In this document: piece by piece, positions 35,999 through 44,226 of the stretch | Position numbering within the stretch: position 1 is the stretch's first letter | How the letters are laid out: the number at the start of each line of letters is the position of its first letter | Source: Rhodopseudomonas palustris | Lineage (GTDB): Bacteria; Pseudomonadota; Alphaproteobacteria; Rhizobiales; Xanthobacteraceae | DNA: 64,000 nt | Assembly: GCF_003591005.1 (NCBI RefSeq) | Contig: NZ_QYYD01000022.1 | Coordinates: 1 to 64,000 of the forward strand | Direction of reading: 5' to 3' | Program-made: the position numbers and the translations under genes | The notes under the pieces: model-generated | Told to the model about the DNA's origin: nothing | What the model saw: the letters and a program-made list of their open reading frames with translations, nothing else | Database searches by the model: none

Positions 35999-36196
35999 AT
36001 GAGCGCTTCCGCAGGCACCATCATCAACGAACTCACCGTCTACGACGGCCGCGTGCCTCTGGGAACCATCCTCGAGACCGACGACGGCCAGCACCAAGCC
36101 ATCAAGCCAGACGGTCATCCGTTCGGCGTCTTCCGATCGCGGCTCGACGCGAGTCGGGCGCTCTCAGGTCGGGGGAAACCGCCGCCGGTTCATTGA
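35999..36196 (+). CDS. small island protein, 65 aa
   Basis: The protein reads as a small beta-rich domain: INELTVYDGRVPLGTILETD, then a conserved-looking GVFRSRLDASRAL end. Comparable short proteins occur in Bradyrhizobium mobile regions, where an early phage or host-takeover role is often guessed but not shown. It is the first gene inside attL and ends 20 bp before a perfect terminator hairpin, so it is probably its own transcript. Confidence 0.6.
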   Translation: MSASAGTIINELTVYDGRVPLGTILETDDGQHQAIKPDGHPFGVFRSRLDASRALSGRGKPPPVH

Positions 36197-36216
36197 GATC
36201 ACGCGAAAAAGCACAC

Positions 36217-36246
36217 AGGCCGCTTCGGGCAGAAGCGGCCTGGTTA
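36217..36246 (+). terminator. intrinsic terminator
   Basis: Perfect 10-bp arms AGGCCGCTTC and GAAGCGGCCT around GGGCA, followed by GGTTAT. It ends the 65-aa gene. Confidence 0.75.
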
Positions 36247-36279
36247 TCACTAGATCGGGCAATGCTTTTGGGAAGCATC

Positions 36280-36372
36280 ATGAAGGTAACGATCCAGGTT
36301 GAAAATATCAACCCGTCGATTGCCGCGCCCGGTCGCAACAGCGAGCCGGTGCGGTGTCGACACCATCCTTAG
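36280..36372 (+). CDS. possible 30-aa leader peptide
   Basis: A short frame (MKVTIQVENINPSIAAPGR then about ten more residues) lies between a terminator and the primase-like gene and overlaps the start of the latter by 19 bp. The N-terminal beta-strand pattern resembles small phage proteins. No strong ribosome site is visible, so it may not be translated. Confidence 0.28.
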   Translation: MKVTIQVENINPSIAAPGRNSEPVRCRHHP

Positions 36373-37319
36373 AAGCGATCGCAGAAGTGCTTGGTGGCCG
36401 TGTTGTCCGAGGTCGGATTCCCCACGTCGCCGCTCCCTATCCGGGGAAGCGCAAGAGGGACCGCAGCATGCACGTCTTCATCAACGGCGACGAGATCGGC
36501 GTGAAGGTTTTCCGCGACGGCGTCGACGTGATCGCGATCAAGGACTACGTTCGCCGCGCCTGCGGGATGGATGCCTGGGCGCCAAAGCGGCGGAAGCCCA
36601 CACCGAGGCCGGCCGTCCCGCATGCTGTCCGCAACCACTTCTTTGGCGAGACGCTCGCGGTCTGCCGGCTTCGGCGCCGTATAGCGCCGGATCACTTTGC
36701 GCTGCTGATCAACGATCTGCGCCTGCGCGGCGATGCAGGGCGCGAGGCACTGAAATATGCACGCGAGTTCGGGTTTGGCCCTGCCGACTTGGAGCGCTGC
36801 ATGGGCGCTACGCCGCGGCACTACACCGCCGATGAGCGCGCCAAGATTTTGAACCTTACTTTTGCGGAGCGGCAGCACCTCGGGTTGCGCCGAACCGGGT
36901 CGATTGACGTCGACAAAGCCGGGCGGGAGCGGGCACGCCGCGACCGCTACAACGCGAAGCGACGCGCAGCACGCGCTGGCGCTCGCGGGGCTGGCGTCAA
37001 TAAGACATGCCAAGTTGAAGGAAGACCAGGAAGTAACAGGCAACAGGGAGACTTTGAGGAGAGGAAAGTGGTGAAAATCGCAGAGGCGAGGCCGTCGGCG
37101 CCGGTTGAGCTGCCAGTTCCGGCAATCTCGCACGAGCAACTCGCCGAAATGTGGCTGCTGGACCGGCTCGGGGACGGCGACTCCGACCGCGGCGTGCCGA
37201 TTGCCGTGGCGATGGGAGCCGTCAGGTTTGAGGCGCTGAGGCGACAACTCGTCGCCGGTGAGCTGTTGCTCAGCGCGGTGCGCCTCGCGGCTCGCGGCGT
37301 GGGGGGTGCAGCAGCATGA
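36354..37319 (+). CDS. primase-like N-terminal domain protein
   Basis: The 321-residue protein begins LEAIAEVLGGRVVRGRIPHV, then PGKRKRDRSMHVFINGD and AIKDYVRRACGMDAW. This is the pattern of the small N-terminal domain seen before toprim or helicase parts in alphaproteobacterial phage primases. The usual zinc and toprim motifs are missing, and the rest is a basic region (residues about 160-230) and an unrelated C-terminal part. It could be a truncated or repurposed replication protein. The GTG at 36354 is the start. Its stop overlaps the next short frame by ATGA. Confidence 0.5.
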   Translation: MSTPSLEAIAEVLGGRVVRGRIPHVAAPYPGKRKRDRSMHVFINGDEIGVKVFRDGVDVIAIKDYVRRACGMDAWAPKRRKPTPRPAVPHAVRNHFFGETLAVCRLRRRIAPDHFALLINDLRLRGDAGREALKYAREFGFGPADLERCMGATPRHYTADERAKILNLTFAERQHLGLRRTGSIDVDKAGRERARRDRYNAKRRAARAGARGAGVNKTCQVEGRPGSNRQQGDFEERKVVKIAEARPSAPVELPVPAISHEQLAEMWLLDRLGDGDSDRGVPIAVAMGAVRFEALRRQLVAGELLLSAVRLAARGVGGAAA

Positions 37320-37480
37320 TCGAGCAGATGCGGCCGGTACCAGGTTTGCCGGCGAGCTCCCAAGGCGCTGGTTCCAGCTCCCAAGGTTCCTCGCCGAGCT
37401 CCCAAGGTCCCTCGGGCGGCGACCGGCTTCCATTGATCGCACCGGCGCCACACAGCGGCTTGGGAGCGGCGGCCCGATGA
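37316..37480 (+). CDS. possible 54-aa Ser/Gln/Gly-rich peptide
   Basis: It starts inside the stop of the primase-like gene (ATGA) and ends inside the start of the next frame (ATGA), as in coupled phage genes. The centre is three imperfect repeats of SSQG encoded by a directly repeated AGCTCCCAAGG. The sequence is low complexity and I see no family. Confidence 0.35.
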   Translation: MIEQMRPVPGLPASSQGAGSSSQGSSPSSQGPSGGDRLPLIAPAPHSGLGAAAR

Positions 37481-37614
37481 CAGGAGGGCGCCACCGCTAC
37501 GGCACGTCGCCGGCCTCCGCAGTGCGCCGCGGCTGGCGCGGTCGACGCCACCCCGATGGCACCCGTCATCCCGCCCATGGCCAGACCGCAGTCCTACCGC
37601 GCTGCAACGTTTAG
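37477..37614 (+). CDS. possible 45-aa basic peptide
   Basis: ATGA-coupled to the preceding short frame and rich in Arg, His and Gly. Coupling is the only support. It may simply be open by chance. Confidence 0.25.
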   Translation: MTGGRHRYGTSPASAVRRGWRGRRHPDGTRHPAHGQTAVLPRCNV

Positions 37615-37728
37615 GGACCGTGTTCCTATTCGCATTGCGGGCGGCGCAACTGCGGCCCAGGATTTGAGGATATTTGCCCGGATCAAAATCGAGGTTTGGT
37701 TGAGTCTATGTCCATGGAGGGATGACCA

Positions 37729-38250
37729 ATGACCGAAAAACAGAGACCGATTGACGATTTGAGGGTCGGCCTGGCCGATGCGGGTCGGCTGATTGGCAAA
37801 TCGATCCAGCACGTTAGAAACCTTGTCCGCGACGGCTTCATCCCCGACGCCGCCGCCGGCAAATACCGCGCCGTTGACGTCGCCAGCGGGGCGCTGAAGG
37901 CGCGCGAGGCCGCCGACCGCCGCGCTTCGCAATCCGCCGCCTCTAGCCGGCTGCTGGAGGCCCGCGCCGCCGAAATCGAGGTTCGGACCGAAGCCCGCAA
38001 GAAAGCCCACCTTCAAGACGCTCAGGCCCACGCGATCGCGGTCATGGACGAGCTACTCGGTCCCCTGAAACCGGACTGCCTTGCGATCCCTGCGCGGGTG
38101 ACGAAGGACTTGGTGCTTCGAGCCAGGATCGAAGACGAGCTCGAGCGAGCCTTCGACGCCGCTGCCGATCGCGCCAAGATGATGCACAGTGCCAACGGCG
38201 CGGAGCCAACCGGAAGAACCTCGAGGAGGGAGAAGACCAATGCGAAGTAA
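37729..38250 (+). CDS. terminase small subunit-like protein (Nu1 type)
   Basis: This 173-residue protein has an N-terminal HTH (GLADAGRLIGKSIQHVRNLV) followed by a long helical region with LEARAAEIEVRTEARKKAHL. That is the architecture of lambda Nu1 and related small terminases, which recognise the phage packaging site. GGAGGGATGACC precedes the ATG, a strong ribosome site. A large terminase would normally follow but is absent, so packaging would need a helper. An unrelated DNA-binding role is the alternative. Confidence 0.6.
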   Translation: MTEKQRPIDDLRVGLADAGRLIGKSIQHVRNLVRDGFIPDAAAGKYRAVDVASGALKAREAADRRASQSAASSRLLEARAAEIEVRTEARKKAHLQDAQAHAIAVMDELLGPLKPDCLAIPARVTKDLVLRARIEDELERAFDAAADRAKMMHSANGAEPTGRTSRREKTNAK

Positions 38251-38440
38251 CACATCAAGCGGCGGCCGCCCGCCTGTCCTAACTGCGGTTCAACGTGAAA
38301 AACTCCACGCAGAGCTGTGTGATCGGATCGCATTCCATCTGCGGCCGCTAAATGCTGATGATCTTTCGGATGCTCCCGACGCCAGCGGCACCTTGATCCA
38401 TCTGAGGGCTCACCGCGCCCGCCGGCCTGCGCGGGGCTGA
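38240..38440 (+). CDS. small island protein, 66 aa
   Basis: It overlaps the end of the Nu1-like gene by 11 bp and is preceded by GAGGAGGGAG. The sequence (VLTAVQREKLHAELCDRIAF then a short acidic and a basic end) is mostly helical. No family is recognised. Its place right after the small terminase suggests a late-gene operon. Confidence 0.5.
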   Translation: MRSNTSSGGRPPVLTAVQREKLHAELCDRIAFHLRPLNADDLSDAPDASGTLIHLRAHRARRPARG

Positions 38441-38447
38441 GCCGCCG

Positions 38448-38732
38448 ATGCAAAAGCACGACCGCATAGAACTTCTGCTCGGCAATTTCCGTCGAGAGGC
38501 TGCGGACCTCGTCGACCGAACGGCAGTGGAGTTGAAGGCGATCCTATCCAGTCCCGAGATAGTCCCGCGAGATCCATGGCTCGTGGTGAAGGATGCCGCG
38601 CGCCGAGTTGGGAAGAGCGAGAAGGTGGTTTGGTCGCTTGCCCAGCGGACGCCCGGCGCGTCGTGGATGCACGGCGGTCGGCGCATGGTGAACATCGACC
38701 GGCTGCCCATCGAGGTGCCGCCGGGCTCGTGA
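38448..38732 (+). CDS. small HTH-type DNA-binding protein
   Basis: The 94-residue protein has a helical N-terminus and a C-terminal part (DPWLVVKDAARRVGKSEKVV, then GGRRMVNIDRLPIEV) shaped like the winged HTH of excisionase, AlpA or MerR-like proteins. It could be the excisionase or an activator of the island, although it lies among structural genes. Confidence in the fold is moderate and in the role low. Confidence 0.5.
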   Translation: MQKHDRIELLLGNFRREAADLVDRTAVELKAILSSPEIVPRDPWLVVKDAARRVGKSEKVVWSLAQRTPGASWMHGGRRMVNIDRLPIEVPPGS

Positions 38733-38808
38733 GAGCGGGTATTTTCGCCGAGCCCGAGGGCATCTTCGCCGAGGGACAGGCGAGGGCGGCATCTGCCATC
38801 GTTCGATC

Positions 38809-40062
38809 ATGACGAAGGCACCTGAAACCGCCGCAGACTGGCCGGCCGAACTCAACGAGCCGCTGTTCATGTTGGACAGCCGCGTTGGCGAGATCGCGAA
38901 GCTATTCGCCAGCCGTGCCGAAGCACTCGCCGCTGCCGCATCGGCATCGCCTCGCGTCGCAGTCACCCGGTACGCAACGGCAGGAGCGACGGCGGTCATC
39001 CCTGTGCGCGGCAGCCTCGTGAATTGGGGAGATGTTGACCTCAGCCGCTACGGCGCCACCAGTTTCGGCCATCTGGCGGAAGCTTTGCATGCCGCCGCCT
39101 CGGATGGCGCGGTCGAGCGCATCGTCCTGCAGATCAATTCGCCCGGCGGCGTGGTTGAAGGCTCGGACACCGTCGTCGACGCGCTGCGCGCCGCGCGCGC
39201 CGCAAAGCCGCTGGTATCACACGTCGATGGCCTGGGCGCCTCATGCGGCTATCTGTTTGCAGCGCAGGCACATGAGATCGTCATCACCGCCCTCTCGCGC
39301 TTGGGATCGATCGGGGTCTACACGGGACACATCGATTACTCCGGCATGATGGAGCGACTCGGCCTCAAGGTGACGCATGTTGCGTCCGGCCAGCATAAGC
39401 TCGACGGCAGTCCCTACGAACGCCTGCCGGACGACGTCCGCGCGGCGATGCAGGACGAGGTCGACGATCTTCGCATCGGACTCGTCAACGACATTGCAGC
39501 TGGGCGCGGCGATCGGCTCACAGCAGCTGCTGCGCTGGCCACCGAAGCCCGCATGTACCGCGGCAGGGTCAATGCCAGCGGACGATCCGAAGCGATCGAC
39601 GCCGGGCTCGCCGATCGGATCAGCAGCCTCCGCGACCTGTTGGCGAGCACGACGCGCAGCTACTCGCCAACCAAACCCCCGAAAGGAAAGTCAATGGATA
39701 CGATATCACGTGCCGACCACGACGCTGCCGTCGCGGCGGCTCGCTCCGAGGGCGCCAGCGCCGAACGGTCGCGCATCGCCGGTGTGATGGCGCTCGACGA
39801 GGCGAAGGGGCGCGAGGCCTCGGCTCTCGGCCTGGCGCTCGCCGCCGGCATCACGGCAGACACCGCCAAGTCGATCCTCGCCGGCCTGCCCAAGTCCTCG
39901 GCGCCTTCGCTGCCCGCGGGGCGCGCGCAAGACGCCCCCGGCGGCTTGGTTCTGGTCCAGAGCGCTTCCGCTCCGGGCGAACTCGATCAGCAGCGCCAGA
40001 TGTCAGAATTCGAGCGAGGCCGGGCCATCGCGCGAGGACTGAACCTGGGCGCGAAGTCGTAA
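38809..40062 (+). CDS. S49-family phage head maturation protease with C-terminal scaffold region
   Basis: The 417-residue protein has an SppA/ClpP-type protease domain over about residues 55-280. INSPGG is at 110-114, the nucleophile is Ser145 in GLGASCGY, and Lys197 in SGQHKLDGSP fits the S49 dyad. The C-terminal 120 residues are Ala/Glu-rich and helical, like a scaffolding protein. AAAGGAAAG followed by ATG at 39694 gives a probable internal start, as for lambda C and Nu3. It should cut scaffold and capsid during head assembly, but no capsid gene is present here. Confidence 0.83.
   Translation: MTKAPETAADWPAELNEPLFMLDSRVGEIAKLFASRAEALAAAASASPRVAVTRYATAGATAVIPVRGSLVNWGDVDLSRYGATSFGHLAEALHAAASDGAVERIVLQINSPGGVVEGSDTVVDALRAARAAKPLVSHVDGLGASCGYLFAAQAHEIVITALSRLGSIGVYTGHIDYSGMMERLGLKVTHVASGQHKLDGSPYERLPDDVRAAMQDEVDDLRIGLVNDIAAGRGDRLTAAAALATEARMYRGRVNASGRSEAIDAGLADRISSLRDLLASTTRSYSPTKPPKGKSMDTISRADHDAAVAAARSEGASAERSRIAGVMALDEAKGREASALGLALAAGITADTAKSILAGLPKSSAPSLPAGRAQDAPGGLVLVQSASAPGELDQQRQMSEFERGRAIARGLNLGAKS
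39694..40062 (+). CDS. probable nested scaffolding protein
   Basis: In-frame ATG at codon 296 of the protease gene (MDTISRADHDAAVAAARSEG), preceded by AAAGGAAAG at five bases. It would give a 122-residue, mainly helical protein equal to the protease C-terminus. The arrangement copies lambda C/Nu3. It is inferred from the ribosome site and position. Confidence 0.6.
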   Translation: MDTISRADHDAAVAAARSEGASAERSRIAGVMALDEAKGREASALGLALAAGITADTAKSILAGLPKSSAPSLPAGRAQDAPGGLVLVQSASAPGELDQQRQMSEFERGRAIARGLNLGAKS

Positions 40063-40075
40063 GGGAGAACTACGC

Positions 40076-40285
40076 ATGGCCATGAAAACTATCCGCGCTC
40101 CGATCACTCTGTTCTACGAAGGCCAGTACGTGCCGCCGGGCACGCCCGTGACGCTCAGCATCGAGGAGGCGAACAACCTGATCGATCGCTATGGCGACAT
40201 CGGCGACGCCGAGGTCGTGCTGAGCATGAAGGATCTGGCGAACATCGATGAATTGAACCGGCAGCATGCGCGCTTCAACTCGTAA
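40076..40285 (+). CDS. small phage-module protein, 69 aa
   Basis: The sequence IRAPITLFYEGQYVPPGTPV followed by SIEEANNLIDRYGD suggests a compact beta-plus-helix domain. AAGGGAG lies before the ATG. It lies 13 bp after the protease/scaffold gene, where many phages have a head decoration or head-tail connector gene, but I cannot assign it. Confidence 0.6.
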   Translation: MAMKTIRAPITLFYEGQYVPPGTPVTLSIEEANNLIDRYGDIGDAEVVLSMKDLANIDELNRQHARFNS

Positions 40286-41084
40286 ACCCGCAACGGTTCA
40301 TTCCGAAACGCTCGGCGGCCGGCTGGATGCCGCCCGGGCCGACCTGAGCGAAGCACGGTCTCGGATCTCAGCATTGCTCGCCGAAGAGACGGCGCACCTC
40401 GGCTCGGATGAGGCCTATCTGTCGTGGACGCGCAAAAAGCGCGTCGCTGAGCAGGACGCGCGGCACGCCGACGAGTTGGTGGCCTCGCTCGAGGTTGAGG
40501 TCGAGGCCGCACGACGAGCTGAAGAGCGCAGCGCATTCACCGCTCGGTTCGCCGCGGCAGCAGCGCAGAACGAAAAGGTGGTCGAGCTCTATCGCACCGT
40601 GCTGCCGCGCGCCTGGGAAATGATCGCCGACGTCCTTCGCCAGGCGGCGCTCGCCCAGATCGAGACCGACGCTGTCCTGCGGGCGATGCCCGCTGATTTC
40701 GAGCCAGACCAGTGGATCGGTGATCCCGACCGAACTGTTCGCTGTCGGCCGGCCATTTCAGAGGCGACGATTTCGGAGGAAGTGGTCGACCTGTGGGTGG
40801 ATCGCGAAACCGGTGGTGTTTTCGCCGACCAGGAGACGCCGCCTCGATCGAGGACCGCTCACAAACGACCATTCCGCCGGATCGCGTATCAGCCGTTTCG
40901 CCCAGCCTCCGATGCCGCGCCGTTCTTCCGTGATCTCATCTTCCCTCGCCTTGGGAACACAGGTGGTCATTTGTTCGATGGTCGCGAGCTCAGGTCCGCT
41001 CGCGATGTGCTGGCTGAGTTGGCGAAACCGATGGTGTTGGAGGAGATCACTCTACGCCCATTGACGAAGATCGAACCGATCTAA
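40266..41084 (+). CDS. coiled-coil phage-module protein, 272 aa
   Basis: Residues about 15-85 form a long charged coiled coil (LDAARADLSEARSRISALLA and AEQDARHADELVASLEVEVE). The second half is mixed and ends without a recognisable domain. It overlaps the preceding gene by 20 bp. A structural or assembly role is likely from context only. Confidence 0.6.
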   Translation: MRASTRKPATVHSETLGGRLDAARADLSEARSRISALLAEETAHLGSDEAYLSWTRKKRVAEQDARHADELVASLEVEVEAARRAEERSAFTARFAAAAAQNEKVVELYRTVLPRAWEMIADVLRQAALAQIETDAVLRAMPADFEPDQWIGDPDRTVRCRPAISEATISEEVVDLWVDRETGGVFADQETPPRSRTAHKRPFRRIAYQPFRPASDAAPFFRDLIFPRLGNTGGHLFDGRELRSARDVLAELAKPMVLEEITLRPLTKIEPI

Positions 41085-41219
41085 ATGGCGCCTGAGCTAC
41101 CAGTTCGTGATCGCGGCTGCGGCCCGGCTGCTGCGGTCACGCTGCCGGCGCTGCAAAGCGCGGCGGCCCGGCAAGTGAGATGGACAGCTCCCTTGTCGGG
41201 CCAAACCTTTGAGGAGTGA
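41085..41219 (+). CDS. possible 44-aa protein before the tape-measure gene
   Basis: The frame begins on the base after the stop of the coiled-coil gene and ends inside the ribosome-binding region of the tape-measure gene (GAGGAGTGA). It fills the gap exactly. In siphophages the slot before the tape measure holds the tail assembly chaperones; this peptide is too short to be one intact. It may be a remnant. Confidence 0.38.
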   Translation: MAPELPVRDRGCGPAAAVTLPALQSAAARQVRWTAPLSGQTFEE

Positions 41220-41224
41220 CGTTG

Positions 41225-43204
41225 ATGCGAACGATCGAAGCCCGCGCGATTATCAGCGCGAAGGATGCTACCGGCACCGTCTTCAGCGCTATCTCTGAAA
41301 AAATCGCCAGGCTCACCGCCACGGCGCGGAATGCCAACACGGCGGCGGCCAGCGCGGCGCGGCGAGCCGGCACCATTGAGGCTGCGGCCGCCGGCGCTGG
41401 CCGCGCGAGCAGCAGAGCATCGGCCGCGGCTTCCGTGTCCGCCGGCCGTGCGGCTGCAGCATCGGCAGCTGCAGCACGGTTTGCAGGAGCGGGAGCGGGG
41501 GCCGGCCTTGGCATGGCTGGGCTCGGCGGCATCGGTACGGCCGCGGGGGCCGTTTATGTCGGGCAAAAGGCGGTTCGCCGCTATGCCGAGACCGACATGG
41601 CGATCACGCGGATCGGCATCACGGCAGACGCATCGGACGCCGAGATTCAGAAGTTGAATAAGTCGATTGCCGGTCTCTCGGCCCAAACCGGCAAGAGCTT
41701 CGATGACGTCACAAGCGGCCTTGAAAGCCTCGTCTCGGGCGGCATGGATCTGCCTCAGGCGCTTCCGGCGCTGCCGGCGATCGCCAGGACCGCGCAGGCG
41801 GCCGGGGCCGAGGTCAAGGACATGGCGACCACGGCTCTGGCGCTGAACCAGTCGCTGGGCATCAGCACCGACAAAATGCAGGGTGCATTCGACACGCTCG
41901 TGACCGGCGGCAAGGCTGGCAAATTCGAGCTCAAGGACATGGCGCGCTACATGGCATCGATGGCGCCGCAGGCTGCTGCGATCGGCCTGAAGGGCGAGGA
42001 GGGCCTCAAGCGCATCGTCGCCGTGCTGCAGACGATCCGCGCAGGGTCCGGCACGACTGAGGAAGCAGCGTCGTCGTTCTCCGATCTCCTCGGCAAGATG
42101 GAAACCGACGAGACCGCGAACAAGTTCAAGAAGTTCGGCATCGACGTCCGCAAAGAGCTGGATAAGTCCCGAAAGTCCGGCAAGGACCTGATCGAGACGT
42201 TCACCGAACTAACCGAGAAGGCGCTCAAGGGCGACCTGTCAAAGCTCCCGCTGCTCGCCGCTGATAAGGAAATGCGGCGCGGATTGCTGGCGCTGCTGAT
42301 GTACAAGAAGGAATTCGATGGCTACATGGAGCGCCTCAAAGAGGTAGGCGGCTCGGGGGGCAAGGACCTTGCGCGCGCGCTGGAGCGGCCGCAGGTTGCA
42401 CTCGACAAGCTTTCCGCCAGCCTCGATGTCGTTCTGCAAAAGCTTGGATCAAGAGCTTGGGACAAAGGGGCCGGCTCGCTGGTCCGCGGCGCCGACCGTG
42501 TTCTCCAATGGCTCGCCGAGGAAGACGAACGGCCGGCGGCCGAGAAGGCCCGCGCCGAGATGAAGCGTCGGCGCGAAGAGCCGCTGCAGCGGGAAATCGA
42601 GACCGCCAGAGAGCAACTTGAGAAAGGCGAGGAGGCCGCTAAACGGAGCGGCGGGCCCGGCCGATTGCCGCATCAGAAGCGCGAAGGCCGGTCGCGGTCC
42701 GAGACCGATGCGCTCATGCAGTCGCCTGCCTTGCAGGCCTTGCGTCTGAAGATTTTTGAGCTCGAAGGCAGGCTCAAAGCGCAGACGCCGGAAGAGATGG
42801 GGCCGTTGTTCAGCGACAAAGAGCTTGAGGTCATGCAGGAAGTCGATCGCGAGCGCCGGCGCGGCGTCTCGCTCAGCACCATGGGCAAGCCGAGCAAGCG
42901 CGTCACGGCTGTGGGCAAGATCGGTTGGAAGACGGCGAAGCCGAATGACGGCAGCGCCGGCGAGAACAACATCCTCGATTTGCCGAGCAAGCCGGTCACC
43001 GCCGAACTCACCGGCTCGGCGGAAGTCAGCGGCGAGGCCAAACTGAAGATCGTCGTCGAGGCGGGAAGCTCGCTCTTGCGGGTGGTCGAGCAGGCGCAGA
43101 ACACGGCAGTGAAGCTGCAGGGGCAGCTCAACACCAACGGTCCGGGCTCGACCGGCAAGTCGTCGCCGGACGCGGCCGCGCCGTCGCCGCCGATCAGCTA
43201 CTGA
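41225..43204 (+). CDS. phage tail tape-measure protein
   Basis: This 659-residue protein has a helical Ala-rich N-terminus (residues about 25-110), a glycine-rich membrane-like segment (FAGAGAGAGLGMAGLGGIGT) and the TP901-type core GLSAQTGKSFDDVTSGLESL. Long charged helices follow at about 440-500. It sets tail length and probably helps DNA ejection. A protein of this length is short for a siphophage tail ruler. GAGG lies ten bases before the ATG. Downstream tail genes are missing. Confidence 0.85.
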   Translation: MRTIEARAIISAKDATGTVFSAISEKIARLTATARNANTAAASAARRAGTIEAAAAGAGRASSRASAAASVSAGRAAAASAAAARFAGAGAGAGLGMAGLGGIGTAAGAVYVGQKAVRRYAETDMAITRIGITADASDAEIQKLNKSIAGLSAQTGKSFDDVTSGLESLVSGGMDLPQALPALPAIARTAQAAGAEVKDMATTALALNQSLGISTDKMQGAFDTLVTGGKAGKFELKDMARYMASMAPQAAAIGLKGEEGLKRIVAVLQTIRAGSGTTEEAASSFSDLLGKMETDETANKFKKFGIDVRKELDKSRKSGKDLIETFTELTEKALKGDLSKLPLLAADKEMRRGLLALLMYKKEFDGYMERLKEVGGSGGKDLARALERPQVALDKLSASLDVVLQKLGSRAWDKGAGSLVRGADRVLQWLAEEDERPAAEKARAEMKRRREEPLQREIETAREQLEKGEEAAKRSGGPGRLPHQKREGRSRSETDALMQSPALQALRLKIFELEGRLKAQTPEEMGPLFSDKELEVMQEVDRERRRGVSLSTMGKPSKRVTAVGKIGWKTAKPNDGSAGENNILDLPSKPVTAELTGSAEVSGEAKLKIVVEAGSSLLRVVEQAQNTAVKLQGQLNTNGPGSTGKSSPDAAAPSPPISY

Positions 43205-43217
43205 GGAGCCACCCCCG

Positions 43218-43517
43218 GTGGGCATGAGATTTGAGGCGACCACGGGCGACCACGGCACGGCGGATCTGCTCGCGCGTGTGATTGCGTTGGACGCGGTGCT
43301 CCAGCACGTGCTGCAGCCGCTGCTGTCCGCGCTCTCGGAAGACGTTGCCGCCTCCGTCCTGGCTGCAGCAAAGCGAGGTCTGGAGCTGTCTTGCTGCGCA
43401 ACCGATCCGGCGTTTGCGGAAGATGTGTGCTGCCGGGCCTCCGAGCACATCGTGCTGCTGATGGGCCGCCTTGAAGCTTCGCGCGCCGCCGGCGGCGCAA
43501 ACGCTGTCAGGAACTGA
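43218..43517 (+). CDS. hypothetical protein, 99 aa
   Basis: A helical small protein with a Cys-Cys pair repeated (LSCCATDPAF and DVCCRASEH). It lies 13 bp after the tape-measure gene and is probably co-transcribed. No family is recognised. Confidence 0.5.
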   Translation: MGMRFEATTGDHGTADLLARVIALDAVLQHVLQPLLSALSEDVAASVLAAAKRGLELSCCATDPAFAEDVCCRASEHIVLLMGRLEASRAAGGANAVRN

Positions 43518-43526
43518 GCAGCAGTA

Positions 43527-43970
43527 TTGGCAAGAGGTTGCGCCGACAAAAATTTGAGGAATTTTGACGTGTTGCAATCCGTGCTCGCGAATAGCGATCA
43601 GGCGTCCCAGAGCGGCGCGGCGGTGCGAGGTCCTGAGAAGAAAGCCGGGAAAGCAATTGATGGCTTGGCGCCGCTGCCGCGCTGTCTGAGCGAATGGCCG
43701 CTGGGCGCCGAGAAGGACAAGCGGCGCGCGGCCGCCGCAACGATGCTGCCAAACTTGCTCGAACAGCGCGGCCCGATAGGCTTGCTCAACGGCCCGGGCA
43801 GAAAATCCGGTTTTGCGAGCGGCGAGGCGGTGTACAATCCCCGCGAGCTAACACTCATGGCGCAGCATTACGGGCGCACGCCCCGATCTCTGGTCCCGCT
43901 GTTCATGTGCCGCCCTGGGCTGCAACTGTGCTCGTCCGGGGCTGCCGGACGCCCATCGGGCTCATTTTGA
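43527..43970 (+). CDS. possible hypothetical protein or decayed gene
   Basis: This open frame has a plausible middle part (LPNLLEQRGPIGLLNGPGRK) but no domain, and its C-terminal 40 residues look random. The opposite strand is also open over 43598-43858. Late tail genes would be expected here, so it may be decayed sequence. Confidence 0.3.
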   Translation: MARGCADKNLRNFDVLQSVLANSDQASQSGAAVRGPEKKAGKAIDGLAPLPRCLSEWPLGAEKDKRRAAAATMLPNLLEQRGPIGLLNGPGRKSGFASGEAVYNPRELTLMAQHYGRTPRSLVPLFMCRPGLQLCSSGAAGRPSGSF

Positions 43971-44061
43971 AACGCGCATTGCGGCGGCGAGCGCGTAACT
44001 GCTCGTGCAATCAGGGCGGCGCGCATCGTACCCGGTCTGCAGTCGAGCGACGGCGAAGCTA

Positions 44062-44226
44062 TTATAATTGCGAACGGTCGACAGAGTGCGTCTGGATGTT
44101 GCCGCAGCTATCACATCGGAAGACGCCAATGAGCTTCCGCGGATCGGTTCTCGGCAGCCGGCCGACGTAACTCATCGAGCCGGTGCAAAACTCGCATTTG
44201 AGCCTTGGCTCATTATCTTGACGCAT
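44062..44226 (-). CDS. zinc-ribbon miniprotein, 54 aa
   Basis: The short protein has two CxxC pairs, KCEFCTGSM and FRCDSCGN, about 25 residues apart. The spacing and the GSMSYVGRLPRTDP-like loop match small zinc-ribbon proteins common in Bradyrhizobium and relatives. It resembles the miniproteins at 10010 and 44616. No strong ribosome site is visible. Function is unknown. Confidence 0.62.
   Translation of the reverse strand: MRQDNEPRLKCEFCTGSMSYVGRLPRTDPRKLIGVFRCDSCGNIQTHSVDRSQL

Noticed and set aside
38809-40062. Host SppA signal peptide peptidase
   Set aside because: There is no signal or membrane anchor, it has a scaffold-like C-terminus, and it sits among phage genes.
43598-43858. Minus-strand gene opposite 43527-43970
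   Set aside because: Ser/Pro/Arg-rich sequence without motif. Neither strand shows strong coding character.
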